This document shows positions 1 to 8,201 of a stretch of 64,000 nucleotides of DNA, in pieces. Origin of the DNA: Lewinellaceae bacterium (GTDB lineage Bacteria > Bacteroidota > Bacteroidia > Chitinophagales > Saprospiraceae); assembly GCA_020636325.1 (NCBI GenBank), contig JACJYC010000013.1, forward strand, positions 163,031-227,030, given 5' to 3'. Made by a program: the position numbers and the translations under genes. How positions within the stretch are numbered: the first letter of the stretch is position 1; the number at the start of each line of letters is the position of its first letter. The notes under the pieces are model-generated. The model saw nothing but the letters and a program-made list of their open reading frames with translations, was not told the DNA's origin and made no database searches.

Positions 1-21
1 AAACGCGGTTCTGATTCTCAT
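1..21 (-). CDS. Start of a gene running off the left edge, possibly gldD
   Basis: Seven codons (MRIRTAF) read leftwards from an ATG at 19-21 and leave the window. In the conserved Bacteroidota gliding locus gldD, a lipoprotein gene, follows gldE on the same strand, and a basic-then-hydrophobic start suits a lipoprotein signal. A TACATTTG box on the minus strand (26-33) lies just before the ATG. Too little sequence is present to prove identity; the call rests on gene order. Confidence 0.35.
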
Positions 22-87
22 ATTGCAAATGTAAGCCGGGCCATGGGTTCGGGCCGGAAGTTCACCAACACTAACGCAGGATCGGCG

Positions 88-1515
88 TTATTCATTTTCT
101 TCATCCGGAGGAGATTCAGGCAGGGTGACCTGAATGGAGATGATCCGGCGTTCATCGACGGACAGGATCTTGAAATTATAGGCTTTGATGGACACGTCGG
201 ATCCCTGTTGCGGAAGCTCGCCCTCCATTTCCAGCACCAGACCGGCCAGGGAATCCGCCTCGCCCTTTACATCGTCAAAATAGGTGGTCTTGATGTTCAG
301 TACCCTGCAAACATCATTCAGCAAGGTCTTGCCTTCAAAAACATAGTTGCGTTCGTCGATCTGCTGGTAGATAAGCTCCGGTTCGTCGTCAAACTCGTCT
401 TTGATATCGCCGATGATCTCCTCCATAATGTCCTCGAGGGTAACCAGCCCGGACCCGCCGCCGTATTCATCAACCACGATGGCCATGTGCAGGTGCTGGC
501 GCTGAAAATCCTTGAGCAGGGCGTCGATCTTTTTGGCCTCCGGTACGAACAGGATGTTGGAACGGATGAGATCCTGCCAGCGGAAATCCTCATTTTCGTT
601 CAGGTGTCCCAGCAGGTCCTTGACATACAGAATGCCCTTGACATTGTCAAAATCCTCTTCATAAACCGGTATGCGGGAATATCCGGATTCCCGGACGACC
701 TCCAGCAGTTCCTTGTAGTCGATGCTGACATTCACGGCAACCACATCAAGGCGGGAGCGCATGATCTGGGTAACGGCCATATCCCCGAATTTGACGATGC
801 GCTTGAGAAGGTCGGCTTCCTGTCCGGCATCCTTTTCATTGCTCACGGTCAGTTCGATGGCTTCGTCGAGGTCCTCTCTGCTGGACAATGCGCCGCCGCC
901 CGTTTTGAGCGCCAGGCGGCCTTCCAGCACTTTGGTCCAGTTGACGAGCAGGTTGCTGATCGGCCCGAAAACGCGCATCAGCATCAGCATTGGGCCGGCC
1001 ATCATCCTGGCCAGCCGGACGTTATTCTGGCGGGCGTATACCTTAGGCGCCGTTTCCCCGAAGAGGACGAGCATGAAGGTCACCCCGACCACCGTAATGG
1101 CATACTGCAGGATCACGGCGAGGTTGATATTGCCGAGAAAGCGGGCCTTTTCGGTCAGGCTGGCTGCCCATCCCTGAAAGGTAGCATCCGGGAAAAAGAT
1201 CCGCAAAACAAAGGCGGAAAGGATGACGATGCCGATGTTGATGAAATTATTGGAGATCAGTATGGTGGCCAGCAGGCGCCTCGGCCGTTCCTTAAGGGAG
1301 AGGATCCGTTTGCTGCTGCTGGTATTTTCCTGATCCAGCTTTTCAAAGTCATTGACGGTCAGGGAAAAAAAGGCGACCTCCGAAGCCGATACCAGGCCGG
1401 AGCAAATCAACAGGATGACAATCCCCAGACATCCCCAAACGGCTTGGGCCAAAGGGAAAGCAGACAGTGGCAAGGAAAAAAAGTGAAACAGAAAGCTATA
1501 AGGGTCCGTCTCCAA
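88..1515 (-). CDS. gldE: Gliding motility-associated protein GldE (CNNM/CBS/CorC-type membrane protein)
   Basis: An inner-membrane protein linked in Bacteroidota to gliding motility and type IX secretion. Several hydrophobic segments lie in residues about 20-185 (DUF21/CNNM type), followed by a CBS-domain pair around 205-325 and a CorC/HlyC-type C-terminal domain around 370-460. The total of 475 aa is normal for the family. On sequence alone it could be a generic CorC/hemolysin-C exporter; the upstream mutY-ssb order on the same strand favours GldE. The only suitable start is a TTG at 1513-1515, because the first internal Met is far inside the membrane domain. The gap to ssb is 61 bp. Confidence 0.85.
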   Translation of the reverse strand: METDPYSFLFHFFSLPLSAFPLAQAVWGCLGIVILLICSGLVSASEVAFFSLTVNDFEKLDQENTSSSKRILSLKERPRRLLATILISNNFINIGIVILSAFVLRIFFPDATFQGWAASLTEKARFLGNINLAVILQYAITVVGVTFMLVLFGETAPKVYARQNNVRLARMMAGPMLMLMRVFGPISNLLVNWTKVLEGRLALKTGGGALSSREDLDEAIELTVSNEKDAGQEADLLKRIVKFGDMAVTQIMRSRLDVVAVNVSIDYKELLEVVRESGYSRIPVYEEDFDNVKGILYVKDLLGHLNENEDFRWQDLIRSNILFVPEAKKIDALLKDFQRQHLHMAIVVDEYGGGSGLVTLEDIMEEIIGDIKDEFDDEPELIYQQIDERNYVFEGKTLLNDVCRVLNIKTTYFDDVKGEADSLAGLVLEMEGELPQQGSDVSIKAYNFKILSVDERRIISIQVTLPESPPDEENE

Positions 1516-1576
1516 TGAACACGCTGTTAGGTGAAACGATCGGGGAGCCTGTCGTTGTCAGGCTCCGCGGTTGTTT

Positions 1577-2056
1577 TTAGAAAGGCAGATCGTCATCGTC
1601 ACCGGCCGGCGGCTGTACATCCGGCATGCTTGAAGCTGTACTGCTCATCTTGGGTTCCGGAGAGAAATTGCCGACCGGATACTCGTCATCGGCGCCCGGA
1701 AAATACCCGCCTCCGCCGTCGCCTTCCTTGCGGCCGGAAGCCAGGGATCTGAAATAATTGGCTACGACTTCTGTGGACCGGCGGTTATTGCCGTCCTGAT
1801 CCTGCCAGGTGCGGTGGGTCAGTTTGCCTTCCACATAAACCGGCATGCCCTTCTTGAGTTGCGCTTCTGCGCGTTCGGCCAGGCTGCGCCAGACTACTAC
1901 GTCGTGCCATTCGGTGAGTTGCTGCCACTCACCGCTTTTATCTTTATAGCTTTCATTGGTAGCGAGCGTAAACTTTGCGACAACGGCGCCATTTTCCAGG
2001 CGGCGCACTTCGGGGTCTTTGCCCAGGTTGCCAATCAATATAACCCGATTGACCAT
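1577..2056 (-). CDS. ssb: Single-stranded DNA-binding protein
   Basis: Binds and protects single-stranded DNA in replication and repair. An OB-fold occupies residues about 1-105 (start MVNRVILIGNLGKDPEVR). A Gly/Pro-rich linker follows, and the acidic tip ends DDDDLPF, the partner-docking motif typical of bacterial SSB. The length of 159 aa is usual. The ATG directly abuts the TAA of mutY (2057-2059), so the two are probably translated in tandem. It belongs to the mutY-ssb-gldE operon. Confidence 0.97.
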   Translation of the reverse strand: MVNRVILIGNLGKDPEVRRLENGAVVAKFTLATNESYKDKSGEWQQLTEWHDVVVWRSLAERAEAQLKKGMPVYVEGKLTHRTWQDQDGNNRRSTEVVANYFRSLASGRKEGDGGGGYFPGADDEYPVGNFSPEPKMSSTASSMPDVQPPAGDDDDLPF

Positions 2057-3154
2057 TTAATCTTGGTTTTGATGATTTGAGAATAAATTTAGGGATTTAT
2101 TTTCTAAAAACAAATCAATAATTTTTGGGAACGCAAAATTACTCAAGTTTTTTCGATTCACTGCCTGAACAGGAGCAATTATCCCTTTCGGTTCGCCGGG
2201 AAGCCGCCATTCCCAGAATACGGCCACGATCGTTTGGTGGGTCAGCGCCTGGCTGAACGGAAGCGAAACGGCATCGGGCGCCGGTTTCCGTCCTTCAAAC
2301 CACGGCCATCCGAACAAGGCATCGGCAGTCTCCGGCAGCGATTCGCTTTCCACCATGGGGAATTCATAAAGGCGTTGCCAGATGTCCTTTCCCAATCGCT
2401 GCCGGATCAGGACCTGATCGCCAAACCGGACGACGAGGTAATTGAAATAGCGGGTCCGCCGCTCAATTTTCTTGGATTTTACGGGATATTGGTCCACTTT
2501 ATCTTCGGCCAGCGCCCTGCATTCGGTCATCAGCGGACAACCTGCACAAGCCGGCCGCCTGGGTGTGCAGCAGGTAGCGCCAAAATCCATAATGGCCTGA
2601 TTGTAAGCGCCGGGGCGCTCCTTGTCCAGAAAATACGCCGATATTTCCTGGAACTGTTTTTTCCCTTCCGAAGAATCGATCGGCGTGTCCAGCCCAAGAA
2701 AACGCGAAAGCACCCTGAACACGTTGCCGTCGAGCACGGCATAAGGCAGCCCGAAGGCAAAGGAAGCGATGGCCGCCGCCGAATAGGGGCCGATACCGGG
2801 CAAAGCCAGGATCTCGGGATAACTGCGCGGAAACCGGCCGCCGTATTGGCCGGCAATGATCCCGGCGGCGCGGTGCAGGTTGCGGGCGCGCGTATAATAA
2901 CCGAGTCCCTGCCAGGCTTTCAGGACCTGGTCCTCCGACGCTGCGGCCAGATCCTGCACGGTCGGAAAATCACGCCTGAATCGTTCATAATAAGCCCAAC
3001 CCTGGTCAACCCGGGTTTGCTGCAGGATGACTTCCGACAGCCAGATGAAATAAGGATCGGGTTCGTCTTTCCAGGGCAAGGGGCGCGGATTCGCTGCATG
3101 CCAGGCCGTTAACCGGGTTCGGAAAAAGCCGGCTTTCTCCGCAAATTCTTCCAT
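2057..3154 (-). CDS. mutY: A/G-specific adenine DNA glycosylase
   Basis: Removes adenine mispaired with 8-oxoguanine. Visible features are the PLPWK entry motif near residue 25, the catalytic Glu in SEVILQQT (E41), the helix-hairpin-helix LPGIGPYSAAAI (118-129) followed by the catalytic-type Asp D142, and the [4Fe-4S] ligands C196-x6-C203-x2-C206-x5-C212. A C-terminal NUDIX-like domain that recognises 8-oxoG covers about 230-350. It is the first gene of the operon. A TATTTTTG box on the minus strand at 3174-3181, just upstream, could be its promoter -7 element, although it overlaps the T-tract of the neighbouring terminator. Confidence 0.96.
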   Translation of the reverse strand: MEEFAEKAGFFRTRLTAWHAANPRPLPWKDEPDPYFIWLSEVILQQTRVDQGWAYYERFRRDFPTVQDLAAASEDQVLKAWQGLGYYTRARNLHRAAGIIAGQYGGRFPRSYPEILALPGIGPYSAAAIASFAFGLPYAVLDGNVFRVLSRFLGLDTPIDSSEGKKQFQEISAYFLDKERPGAYNQAIMDFGATCCTPRRPACAGCPLMTECRALAEDKVDQYPVKSKKIERRTRYFNYLVVRFGDQVLIRQRLGKDIWQRLYEFPMVESESLPETADALFGWPWFEGRKPAPDAVSLPFSQALTHQTIVAVFWEWRLPGEPKGIIAPVQAVNRKNLSNFAFPKIIDLFLENKSLNLFSNHQNQD

Positions 3155-3174
3155 TTCGGACGATTAATTTGCTC

Positions 3175-3219
3175 AAAAATAAAAAAGAACGGCGATGACT
3201 GCGTTCAATCATCGCCGTT
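3175..3219 (-). terminator. Rho-independent terminator of the ECF sigma gene
   Basis: A perfect 11-bp stem (3188-3198 pairs with 3209-3219; AACGGCGATGA and its complement) closes a 10-nt loop. On the minus strand it is followed by a T-rich run (complement of 3175-3187). It lies 24 nt past the sigma gene stop codon and just before mutY, separating the two transcripts. Confidence 0.9.
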
Positions 3220-3243
3220 GAAACATAAAAATATAGGGGGAAA

Positions 3244-3783
3244 CTAATTCTCGCGAAGCTCCCGGAACTCTTCCAGGCTGCCGTAGCTGGCTGCAATCTG
3301 ATCCTTGAGCGCTTTGCGGGCAAAAAAGATCCGGCTCTTTACCGTACCCAGCGGCAGATCCAGGTAATCAGCGATTTCCTGGTACTTGAAACCCTGGAAA
3401 TGCATGAGGAACGGGATCCGGATGCCGTCTTCGAGCTTTTCGATCATGTCCGTGAGCTCTTCGATCAGGATCATGGATTCCGCATTATTCTGGATCTCGT
3501 CCCTGCCGGAATTGAGATAGTACAGATTATCGGTGGAATCCATGATGGTGTTGGCCTTCGCCCTTTTCCGGTAATTGTTGATGAAGATATTCTTCATTAT
3601 GGTGAAAAGCCAGGCCTTGAAATTGGTCCCCGGGTTAAACTTTTCCTGGTTCGTTATAGCCCGGTATGCCGTTTCCTGATAAAGGTCTTTTGCATCCTCT
3701 GCATTCTTGGTCAGGTTGTATGCAAAAGCCTGCAGGACATTGGTCAGGTTGTGGAAGCGGGTGTGGAATTCAATTGAAGACAT
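3244..3783 (-). CDS. ECF-type RNA polymerase sigma factor
   Basis: A sigma-70 family factor of 179 aa. Region 2 lies at about residues 10-80 (NAEDAKDLYQETAYRAI, then a FKAWLFTIMKNIFINNYRK stretch for -10 recognition and melting). Region 4 lies at about 115-170 (GFKYQEIADYLDLPLGTVKSR, the helix-turn-helix for -35 contact). No anti-sigma gene is adjacent, unlike the FecR-linked class, so its signal cannot be read from context. It is monocistronic: it has its own promoter (3825-3856) and terminator (3188-3219). Confidence 0.93.
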   Translation of the reverse strand: MSSIEFHTRFHNLTNVLQAFAYNLTKNAEDAKDLYQETAYRAITNQEKFNPGTNFKAWLFTIMKNIFINNYRKRAKANTIMDSTDNLYYLNSGRDEIQNNAESMILIEELTDMIEKLEDGIRIPFLMHFQGFKYQEIADYLDLPLGTVKSRIFFARKALKDQIAASYGSLEEFRELREN

Positions 3784-3824
3784 GGTCAGCGTGCGTTTAA
3801 AATTTCAAAATCGCAATCGTTAAA

Positions 3825-3856
3825 CAAAACTACAAAATTTGTTAAACAAATACAAA
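3825..3856 (-). promoter_or_regulatory. Bacteroidota-type promoter of the ECF sigma gene
   Basis: On the minus strand TTTG (3853-3856) is followed after 20 nt by TAGTTTTG (3825-3832), matching the TTTG-N19-21-TAnnTTTG consensus of primary-sigma promoters in this phylum. The predicted transcription start is near 3818, about 35 nt before the ATG. Confidence 0.7.
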
Positions 3857-4088
3857 ATTCTATCGAAATCTATTTTAGATTTTATTTAATATAATTTTTA
3901 AATCATTAATAAATAATAACTTGAATGATTTCAAGTGTATATTTAATTTTCAGAATTTATTGAAAATAATGCCGCTCACCACACCCCTGCCGCGCCGGCA
4001 CGCACCGCATCTCCCGCCAATGGGTAACACCGGCAATCCGATGAAAAATATTTTGTTTGTATTTTATATTTTTTAAAACTTTTTCATT

Positions 4089-4096
4089 TATATTTG
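4089..4096 (+). promoter_or_regulatory. Probable -7 box for the outer-membrane receptor gene
   Basis: TATATTTG matches TAnnTTTG. TTTG elements exist upstream (4052-4059) but at about 29 nt, longer than the usual spacing, so the -33 match is weak. The whole gap 3784-4266 (483 nt) is very AT-rich from 3800 to 3970, then mixed; beyond the two promoters I see only a leader of roughly 165 nt ahead of the ATG at 4267. Confidence 0.5.
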
Positions 4097-4266
4097 CATC
4101 CCTTTTGCCTGCGGCGGCCCGGAAGAAGCGGATAGCGCATTTTCACCTTCATTGGATTTCCACTTGGAGACTGCCGGTAAAAGGCTGGATTTGTCGAAAA
4201 AATTGACGCCCGGCATAGGTCCGCACCTACTTTTGCCCGGCCACTGAAAAATTAAAATCATCCGAA

Positions 4267-6705
4267 ATGAAAAAAATCACCCTTGCACTGACAACCCTTT
4301 TGTGGTCAATCACCCTGCTTTCCGCCCAAAATCAGGGCACAGTTTCCGGCGCAGTCCTCAACGCCGATGGAAAACCCATTGAATTCGCCAATATCCTGTT
4401 GAACAGCACCGCGGACAGCTCCCTGGTCAAAGCCGACATATCGGACGAACAGGGGCTCTTTGAGTTTCCGGGCGTAGCGGCCGGCACCTATTTCGCTCAG
4501 GTCAGCTATGTAGGCTTGCCGCTGTACAACTCGGTTGCGTTCACCGTAAAGCCGGGCGAAAAGACCGCTTTGCCCGCTTTCCGGCTCCAGGCGGCCACCA
4601 ATGAGTTGAAAGAGGTCGTCGTGAAGGCCCAAAAGCCGCTGCTCGAAGTCAAACCGGATAAAATGGTCTTCAACGTGGAGAACAGCGTCAGTTCGGTCGG
4701 AAGCGACGGGCTTGAGCTCCTGCGCAAATCACCGGGCGTAATGGTCGACAATAACGATAATATCATGCTCCAGGGTAAGACCGGCGTCCGGATCTACATC
4801 GACGGCAAACCGTCTCCCCTGGGCGCTTCCGACCTGGCCGCCTACCTCAAAACCATCCAGTCGTCCGAGGTTGAAGCCATTGAGATCATTACCAATCCGT
4901 CGTCCAGATACGATGCGGAAGGGAATGCCGGCATCATCAATATCAGGCTGAAGAAGGATAAGCGGCTGGGCGCCAACGGGAACCTGGATCTCGGATATTC
5001 TGTCGGCCGGCTGGCCCGTTACAACGGCAAGATCAGCGGCAACTACCGGGATAAATCGGTAAACCTGTTCGGCAGTTACGGCTATTATGAAGGTCGCGGC
5101 CTGGAAAATTTCAACCTTTATCGCGAACAGTCCGGCCTGGCTTTTGACCAGCGCAACCGCATGCGCAACAACGACAACGGCCATAGCTTCCGCGCCGGCG
5201 CCGATTTTTTCCTCAACGATAAAAACACCATCGGAGTGCTGGCCAACGGCAGCATCAACGACTTTACCTTTGCCAGCCGGAGCAATACCCCCATTTCCAT
5301 GATCGGCAACCACCCCGTCGACAGCATCCTGCGCGCGGAGAGCCTGGCCGACGGCATGCGGTCCAATTACAACTTCAACCTGAACTACCGGTTCGATGAC
5401 AAACAAGGCAATGTCTGGAACGTGGATGCCGACTACGGCCTGTTCCGCAACCGCTCGGAAGGATATCAGCCCAACTACTACCTGAGCCCCGACGGCAATG
5501 AGATCTACCAGGAGAAGATCTACGAAAACAATACCCCGACCGACATCGACATCTATACCTTCAAGATCGATCACGAGCGGCCGATACTGGGCGGTCAGTT
5601 CGGCGCCGGCATCAAACTGGCCCTGGTGGAGACCGATAACACTTTTGATTTTTACAATGTGTTGAACGGCGAGCCCCAACCGGATCCCGACCGGAGCAAC
5701 CGTTTCAATTACTCCGAAAATGTCAATGCCGCTTATATCAACTACGGGCATGCCCTGTCATCCAAATGGAACCTCCAGGTCGGGTTGCGGGCCGAACAAA
5801 CCCACTCGGAAGGCATGCTGAAGGCCTTCAAGCCCACCGACGACGAAGAGGTCAAACGGACTTACCTGGACTTCTTCCCCTCCGGCGGACTTACCTACCA
5901 GCTCAACCCCAAGAACAGCTTTCAGTTTTCCTACAGCCGCCGCATCGACCGCCCGAGCTACCAGGACCTGAACCCGTTTGAGAACAAGCTGGACGAACTG
6001 ACCTTCGAGAAAGGCAACGCCTTCCTGAATCCGCAGTACTCCCACAATTTCCAGCTGACCCATACCCTCAATTATCGCTACAATACGACCTTCAGCTATA
6101 GCCGCGCCACTGACCTGATCACGCGCATTACCGACACCTCGGGCGACAAGGCGAGTTATATCACCTGGCTCAACCTGGCGAAACAGGACAATTTTGCCCT
6201 GTCCTTCAGCGCACCGGTCCAGATCACCAAATGGTGGAGCAGCTTCACCAACCTGACAGGGACCTATACCCACAACAAAGCGGATTTCGGCGACGGCAAG
6301 GTGGTCGACCTGAAGGCGCCGTTCTTCAATATCTACAGCCAACAAACCTTTTCACTGCCCTGGGATGTGAAATTCGAATTGTCCGGATGGTACATCTCAC
6401 CCTCTGTCTGGGGCGGCACCTTCGAAATGAATGCGATGGGGAATGTGGACGCCGGTTTGCAGAAAAAGATCCTGAACGGGAAGGGCTCCCTGAAGCTGGC
6501 CGTCAGCGATATTTTCTATACCAACCAATGGCGCGGCGAAAGCCGATTCGGCGACCTCTATATGCTGGTGAGCGGGAACTCGGACAGCCGGCGCATGAAG
6601 TTGAACTTCACGTATCTGTTCGGCAATGATCAGGTAAAATCGGCCCGCCGCAGAAATACCGGGCTGGAAGATGAGCAAAAACGGATCAAATCCGGGAATG
6701 AATAA
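4267..6705 (+). CDS. Outer-membrane beta-barrel receptor, TonB-dependent-receptor-like
   Basis: 812 aa. A Sec signal peptide covers residues 1-20 (ends LLSAQ). A carboxypeptidase-regulatory-like beta-sandwich (about 23-105; GTVSGAVLNADGKPIEFANI) follows, then a plug-like domain (about 115-230; LLRKSPGVMVDNNDNIMLQG), then a large beta-barrel with many alternating aromatic strands to about 790. This is the arrangement of the outer-membrane beta-barrel family related to TonB-dependent receptors. No SusD partner or FecR is adjacent, so it is not a classic polysaccharide-utilisation pair and the ligand is unknown. The C-terminus carries a short charged tail past the last strand. It is monocistronic and converges on frr. 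Confidence 0.88.
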   Translation: MKKITLALTTLLWSITLLSAQNQGTVSGAVLNADGKPIEFANILLNSTADSSLVKADISDEQGLFEFPGVAAGTYFAQVSYVGLPLYNSVAFTVKPGEKTALPAFRLQAATNELKEVVVKAQKPLLEVKPDKMVFNVENSVSSVGSDGLELLRKSPGVMVDNNDNIMLQGKTGVRIYIDGKPSPLGASDLAAYLKTIQSSEVEAIEIITNPSSRYDAEGNAGIINIRLKKDKRLGANGNLDLGYSVGRLARYNGKISGNYRDKSVNLFGSYGYYEGRGLENFNLYREQSGLAFDQRNRMRNNDNGHSFRAGADFFLNDKNTIGVLANGSINDFTFASRSNTPISMIGNHPVDSILRAESLADGMRSNYNFNLNYRFDDKQGNVWNVDADYGLFRNRSEGYQPNYYLSPDGNEIYQEKIYENNTPTDIDIYTFKIDHERPILGGQFGAGIKLALVETDNTFDFYNVLNGEPQPDPDRSNRFNYSENVNAAYINYGHALSSKWNLQVGLRAEQTHSEGMLKAFKPTDDEEVKRTYLDFFPSGGLTYQLNPKNSFQFSYSRRIDRPSYQDLNPFENKLDELTFEKGNAFLNPQYSHNFQLTHTLNYRYNTTFSYSRATDLITRITDTSGDKASYITWLNLAKQDNFALSFSAPVQITKWWSSFTNLTGTYTHNKADFGDGKVVDLKAPFFNIYSQQTFSLPWDVKFELSGWYISPSVWGGTFEMNAMGNVDAGLQKKILNGKGSLKLAVSDIFYTNQWRGESRFGDLYMLVSGNSDSRRMKLNFTYLFGNDQVKSARRRNTGLEDEQKRIKSGNE

Positions 6706-6720
6706 AAACCAGTCGGCAGC

Positions 6721-6773
6721 CTTCAGTTTTACAGTTGACGGTGCTTTTTGCAATGGCAACTGTAAAACTGAAG
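6721..6773. repeat. Perfect 17-bp inverted repeat between convergent genes
   Basis: The 17-nt arm 6721-6737 is exactly complementary to 6757-6773, with a 19-nt loop. It sits between the stop codons of the barrel receptor (6705) and frr (6793). There is no U-tract on either side, so it is not a textbook intrinsic terminator, but it could block or protect both convergent transcripts. Confidence 0.75.
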
Positions 6774-6792
6774 ATCGCCGGACCGACCGGTT

Positions 6793-7359
6793 TTACACCG
6801 TCATGATGTCTTTCTCTTTAGCTATCAAAATATCGTCAACATCCTTGGTGAACTTATCGGTCAGGTGTTGAACGTCGGCTTCCTTCATCTTGCCGCCGTC
6901 TTCCGAGAAACCGTCTTTCACCGCTTTTTTGATATGCTCCATAGCCTCCCTGCGGGAACTGCGGATGCTGACCTTGGCATCTTCACCCAGTGATTTAACC
7001 TTTTTGACCAGGTCCTTGCGGCGCTCTTCCGTCAGCGGCGGAATGGTCAACCGCACGACCTCGCCGTCATTTTGGGGGGTGATCCCCAGGTTGGCTTCAA
7101 AGATGGCTTTCTCAATCGGCCCGAGCGTCGATTTTTCCCACGGTTGGATGTTGATGGTCCGGGAATCCGAAATACTCACATTGGCTACCTGGTTGAGCGG
7201 CGTGGGCGCGCCGTAATAATTCACCAGGATGCCGTCGAGCATGTTCACGGAGGCTTTTCCTGCCCGCACTTTGATCAATTCGCGTTCCAGGTGTTCCAAC
7301 GCATGGTTCATGCCTTCTTCGGCGAGCTCGACAAATAAGTTGACTTCTTCAAGGGTCAT
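6793..7359 (-). CDS. frr: Ribosome recycling factor
   Basis: Splits the post-termination ribosome together with EF-G. The 188-aa, highly charged protein shows the family signature throughout: an early RAGKAS..ML stretch, YYGAPTPLNQVANVSI, and the central IPPLTEERRKDLVK. Its length matches the usual 185 aa. No pyrH is adjacent, although pyrH often precedes frr. A 7-bp repeat array lies between it and the upstream peptidase gene. Confidence 0.97.
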   Translation of the reverse strand: MTLEEVNLFVELAEEGMNHALEHLERELIKVRAGKASVNMLDGILVNYYGAPTPLNQVANVSISDSRTINIQPWEKSTLGPIEKAIFEANLGITPQNDGEVVRLTIPPLTEERRKDLVKKVKSLGEDAKVSIRSSRREAMEHIKKAVKDGFSEDGGKMKEADVQHLTDKFTKDVDDILIAKEKDIMTV

Positions 7360-7384
7360 GATATCATTTTTTTCTTGCCTGAAT

Positions 7385-7494
7385 CAGTTGTCAGTGGTCA
7401 GTGGTCAGTTGTCAGTGGTCAGTGGTCAGTGGTCAGTGGCCAGTGGAGAAAGTGGGTTACTGATAACTGATAACTGACACCTGATAACTGACAC
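7385..7494 (-). repeat. Heptanucleotide tandem arrays (CAGTGGT and CTGATAA types)
   Basis: 7385-7447 is nine consecutive 7-mers of the CAGTGGT type (variants CAGTTGT, CAGTGGC, CAGTGGA). 7460-7494 is five 7-mers alternating CTGATAA and CTGACAC. The arrays begin 8 nt past the stop codon of the YugP-type peptidase (minus strand) and end before frr. Confidence 0.9.
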
Positions 7495-7502
7495 CTGTTT
7501 AA

Positions 7503-8186
7503 TCAGTCCCGGGAGCCCAGGTACTGCATCACAAAATAAAGAAAAACGGCCAATGCCGACAAGGCGGCGGCCACATAAGTCATAGCGGCCCACCAAAGGG
7601 CGTCTTTTGCGCCTTCGTGTTCCTGTCCGCTGGTTACGCCCGATCTGTTCAACCAGGCCAGGCCGCGGTTGCTGGCGTCGAATTCCACCGGCAGGGTCAC
7701 CAGGCTGAACAGCGCGGTTACGCCGAACACACCGGCTACGACCAGGAGGATGGTCGGGTTGCTGTTCACAAAGAACAGGCCGATGCCGAACATCAGGATG
7801 AACTGCTGGGCCCTGGCCGCGAAGCTGACCACCGGCACCATAGCCGAGCGCAGCCGCAGCCAGGTATAGGCTTGTGCGTGCTGGACGGCGTGGCCGCATT
7901 CGTGGGCGGCTACGGCAGCTGACGCAATATGGCGGCCGTGATAGACATCCGAACTCAGGGTCACCGTTTTATTGGCGGGATTATAGTGATCCGTCAGGAA
8001 TCCTTGTCCTTCGATCACTTTCACATCCCGGATGCCGTAAAACCGCAGCATATCCTCAGCCACTTCTCTGCCGCTCATCCCGTTGCGCAACGGGACCCGG
8101 CTGTAAAAATTGAATTTGCTCTTTAACCGGTTGCTGATGATCCCTCCGATCACCGAAAAAACCAGTACAATGACAATATAACCCAT
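7503..8186 (-). CDS. YugP-type membrane zinc metallopeptidase
   Basis: A neutral zinc metallopeptidase of the YugP/Zn_peptidase_2 family, a membrane protein of unknown substrate. Seen: an N-terminal transmembrane segment (residues 2-18), the zinc motif HECGH at 95-99, and three further hydrophobic segments (about 115-135, 140-165, 200-222). The length of 227 aa is typical. The stop codon is followed almost at once by heptamer repeats. It lies 15 bp downstream of serS on the same strand, so co-transcription is likely. Confidence 0.88.
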   Translation of the reverse strand: MGYIVIVLVFSVIGGIISNRLKSKFNFYSRVPLRNGMSGREVAEDMLRFYGIRDVKVIEGQGFLTDHYNPANKTVTLSSDVYHGRHIASAAVAAHECGHAVQHAQAYTWLRLRSAMVPVVSFAARAQQFILMFGIGLFFVNSNPTILLVVAGVFGVTALFSLVTLPVEFDASNRGLAWLNRSGVTSGQEHEGAKDALWWAAMTYVAAALSALAVFLYFVMQYLGSRD

Positions 8187-8201
8187 TTTTGCACCGTGTT
8201 T

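Noticed and set aside
7385..7494. CRISPR array
   Set aside because: Units are 7 nt without unique spacers; no cas gene is present in the window. The same applies to the other tandem arrays.
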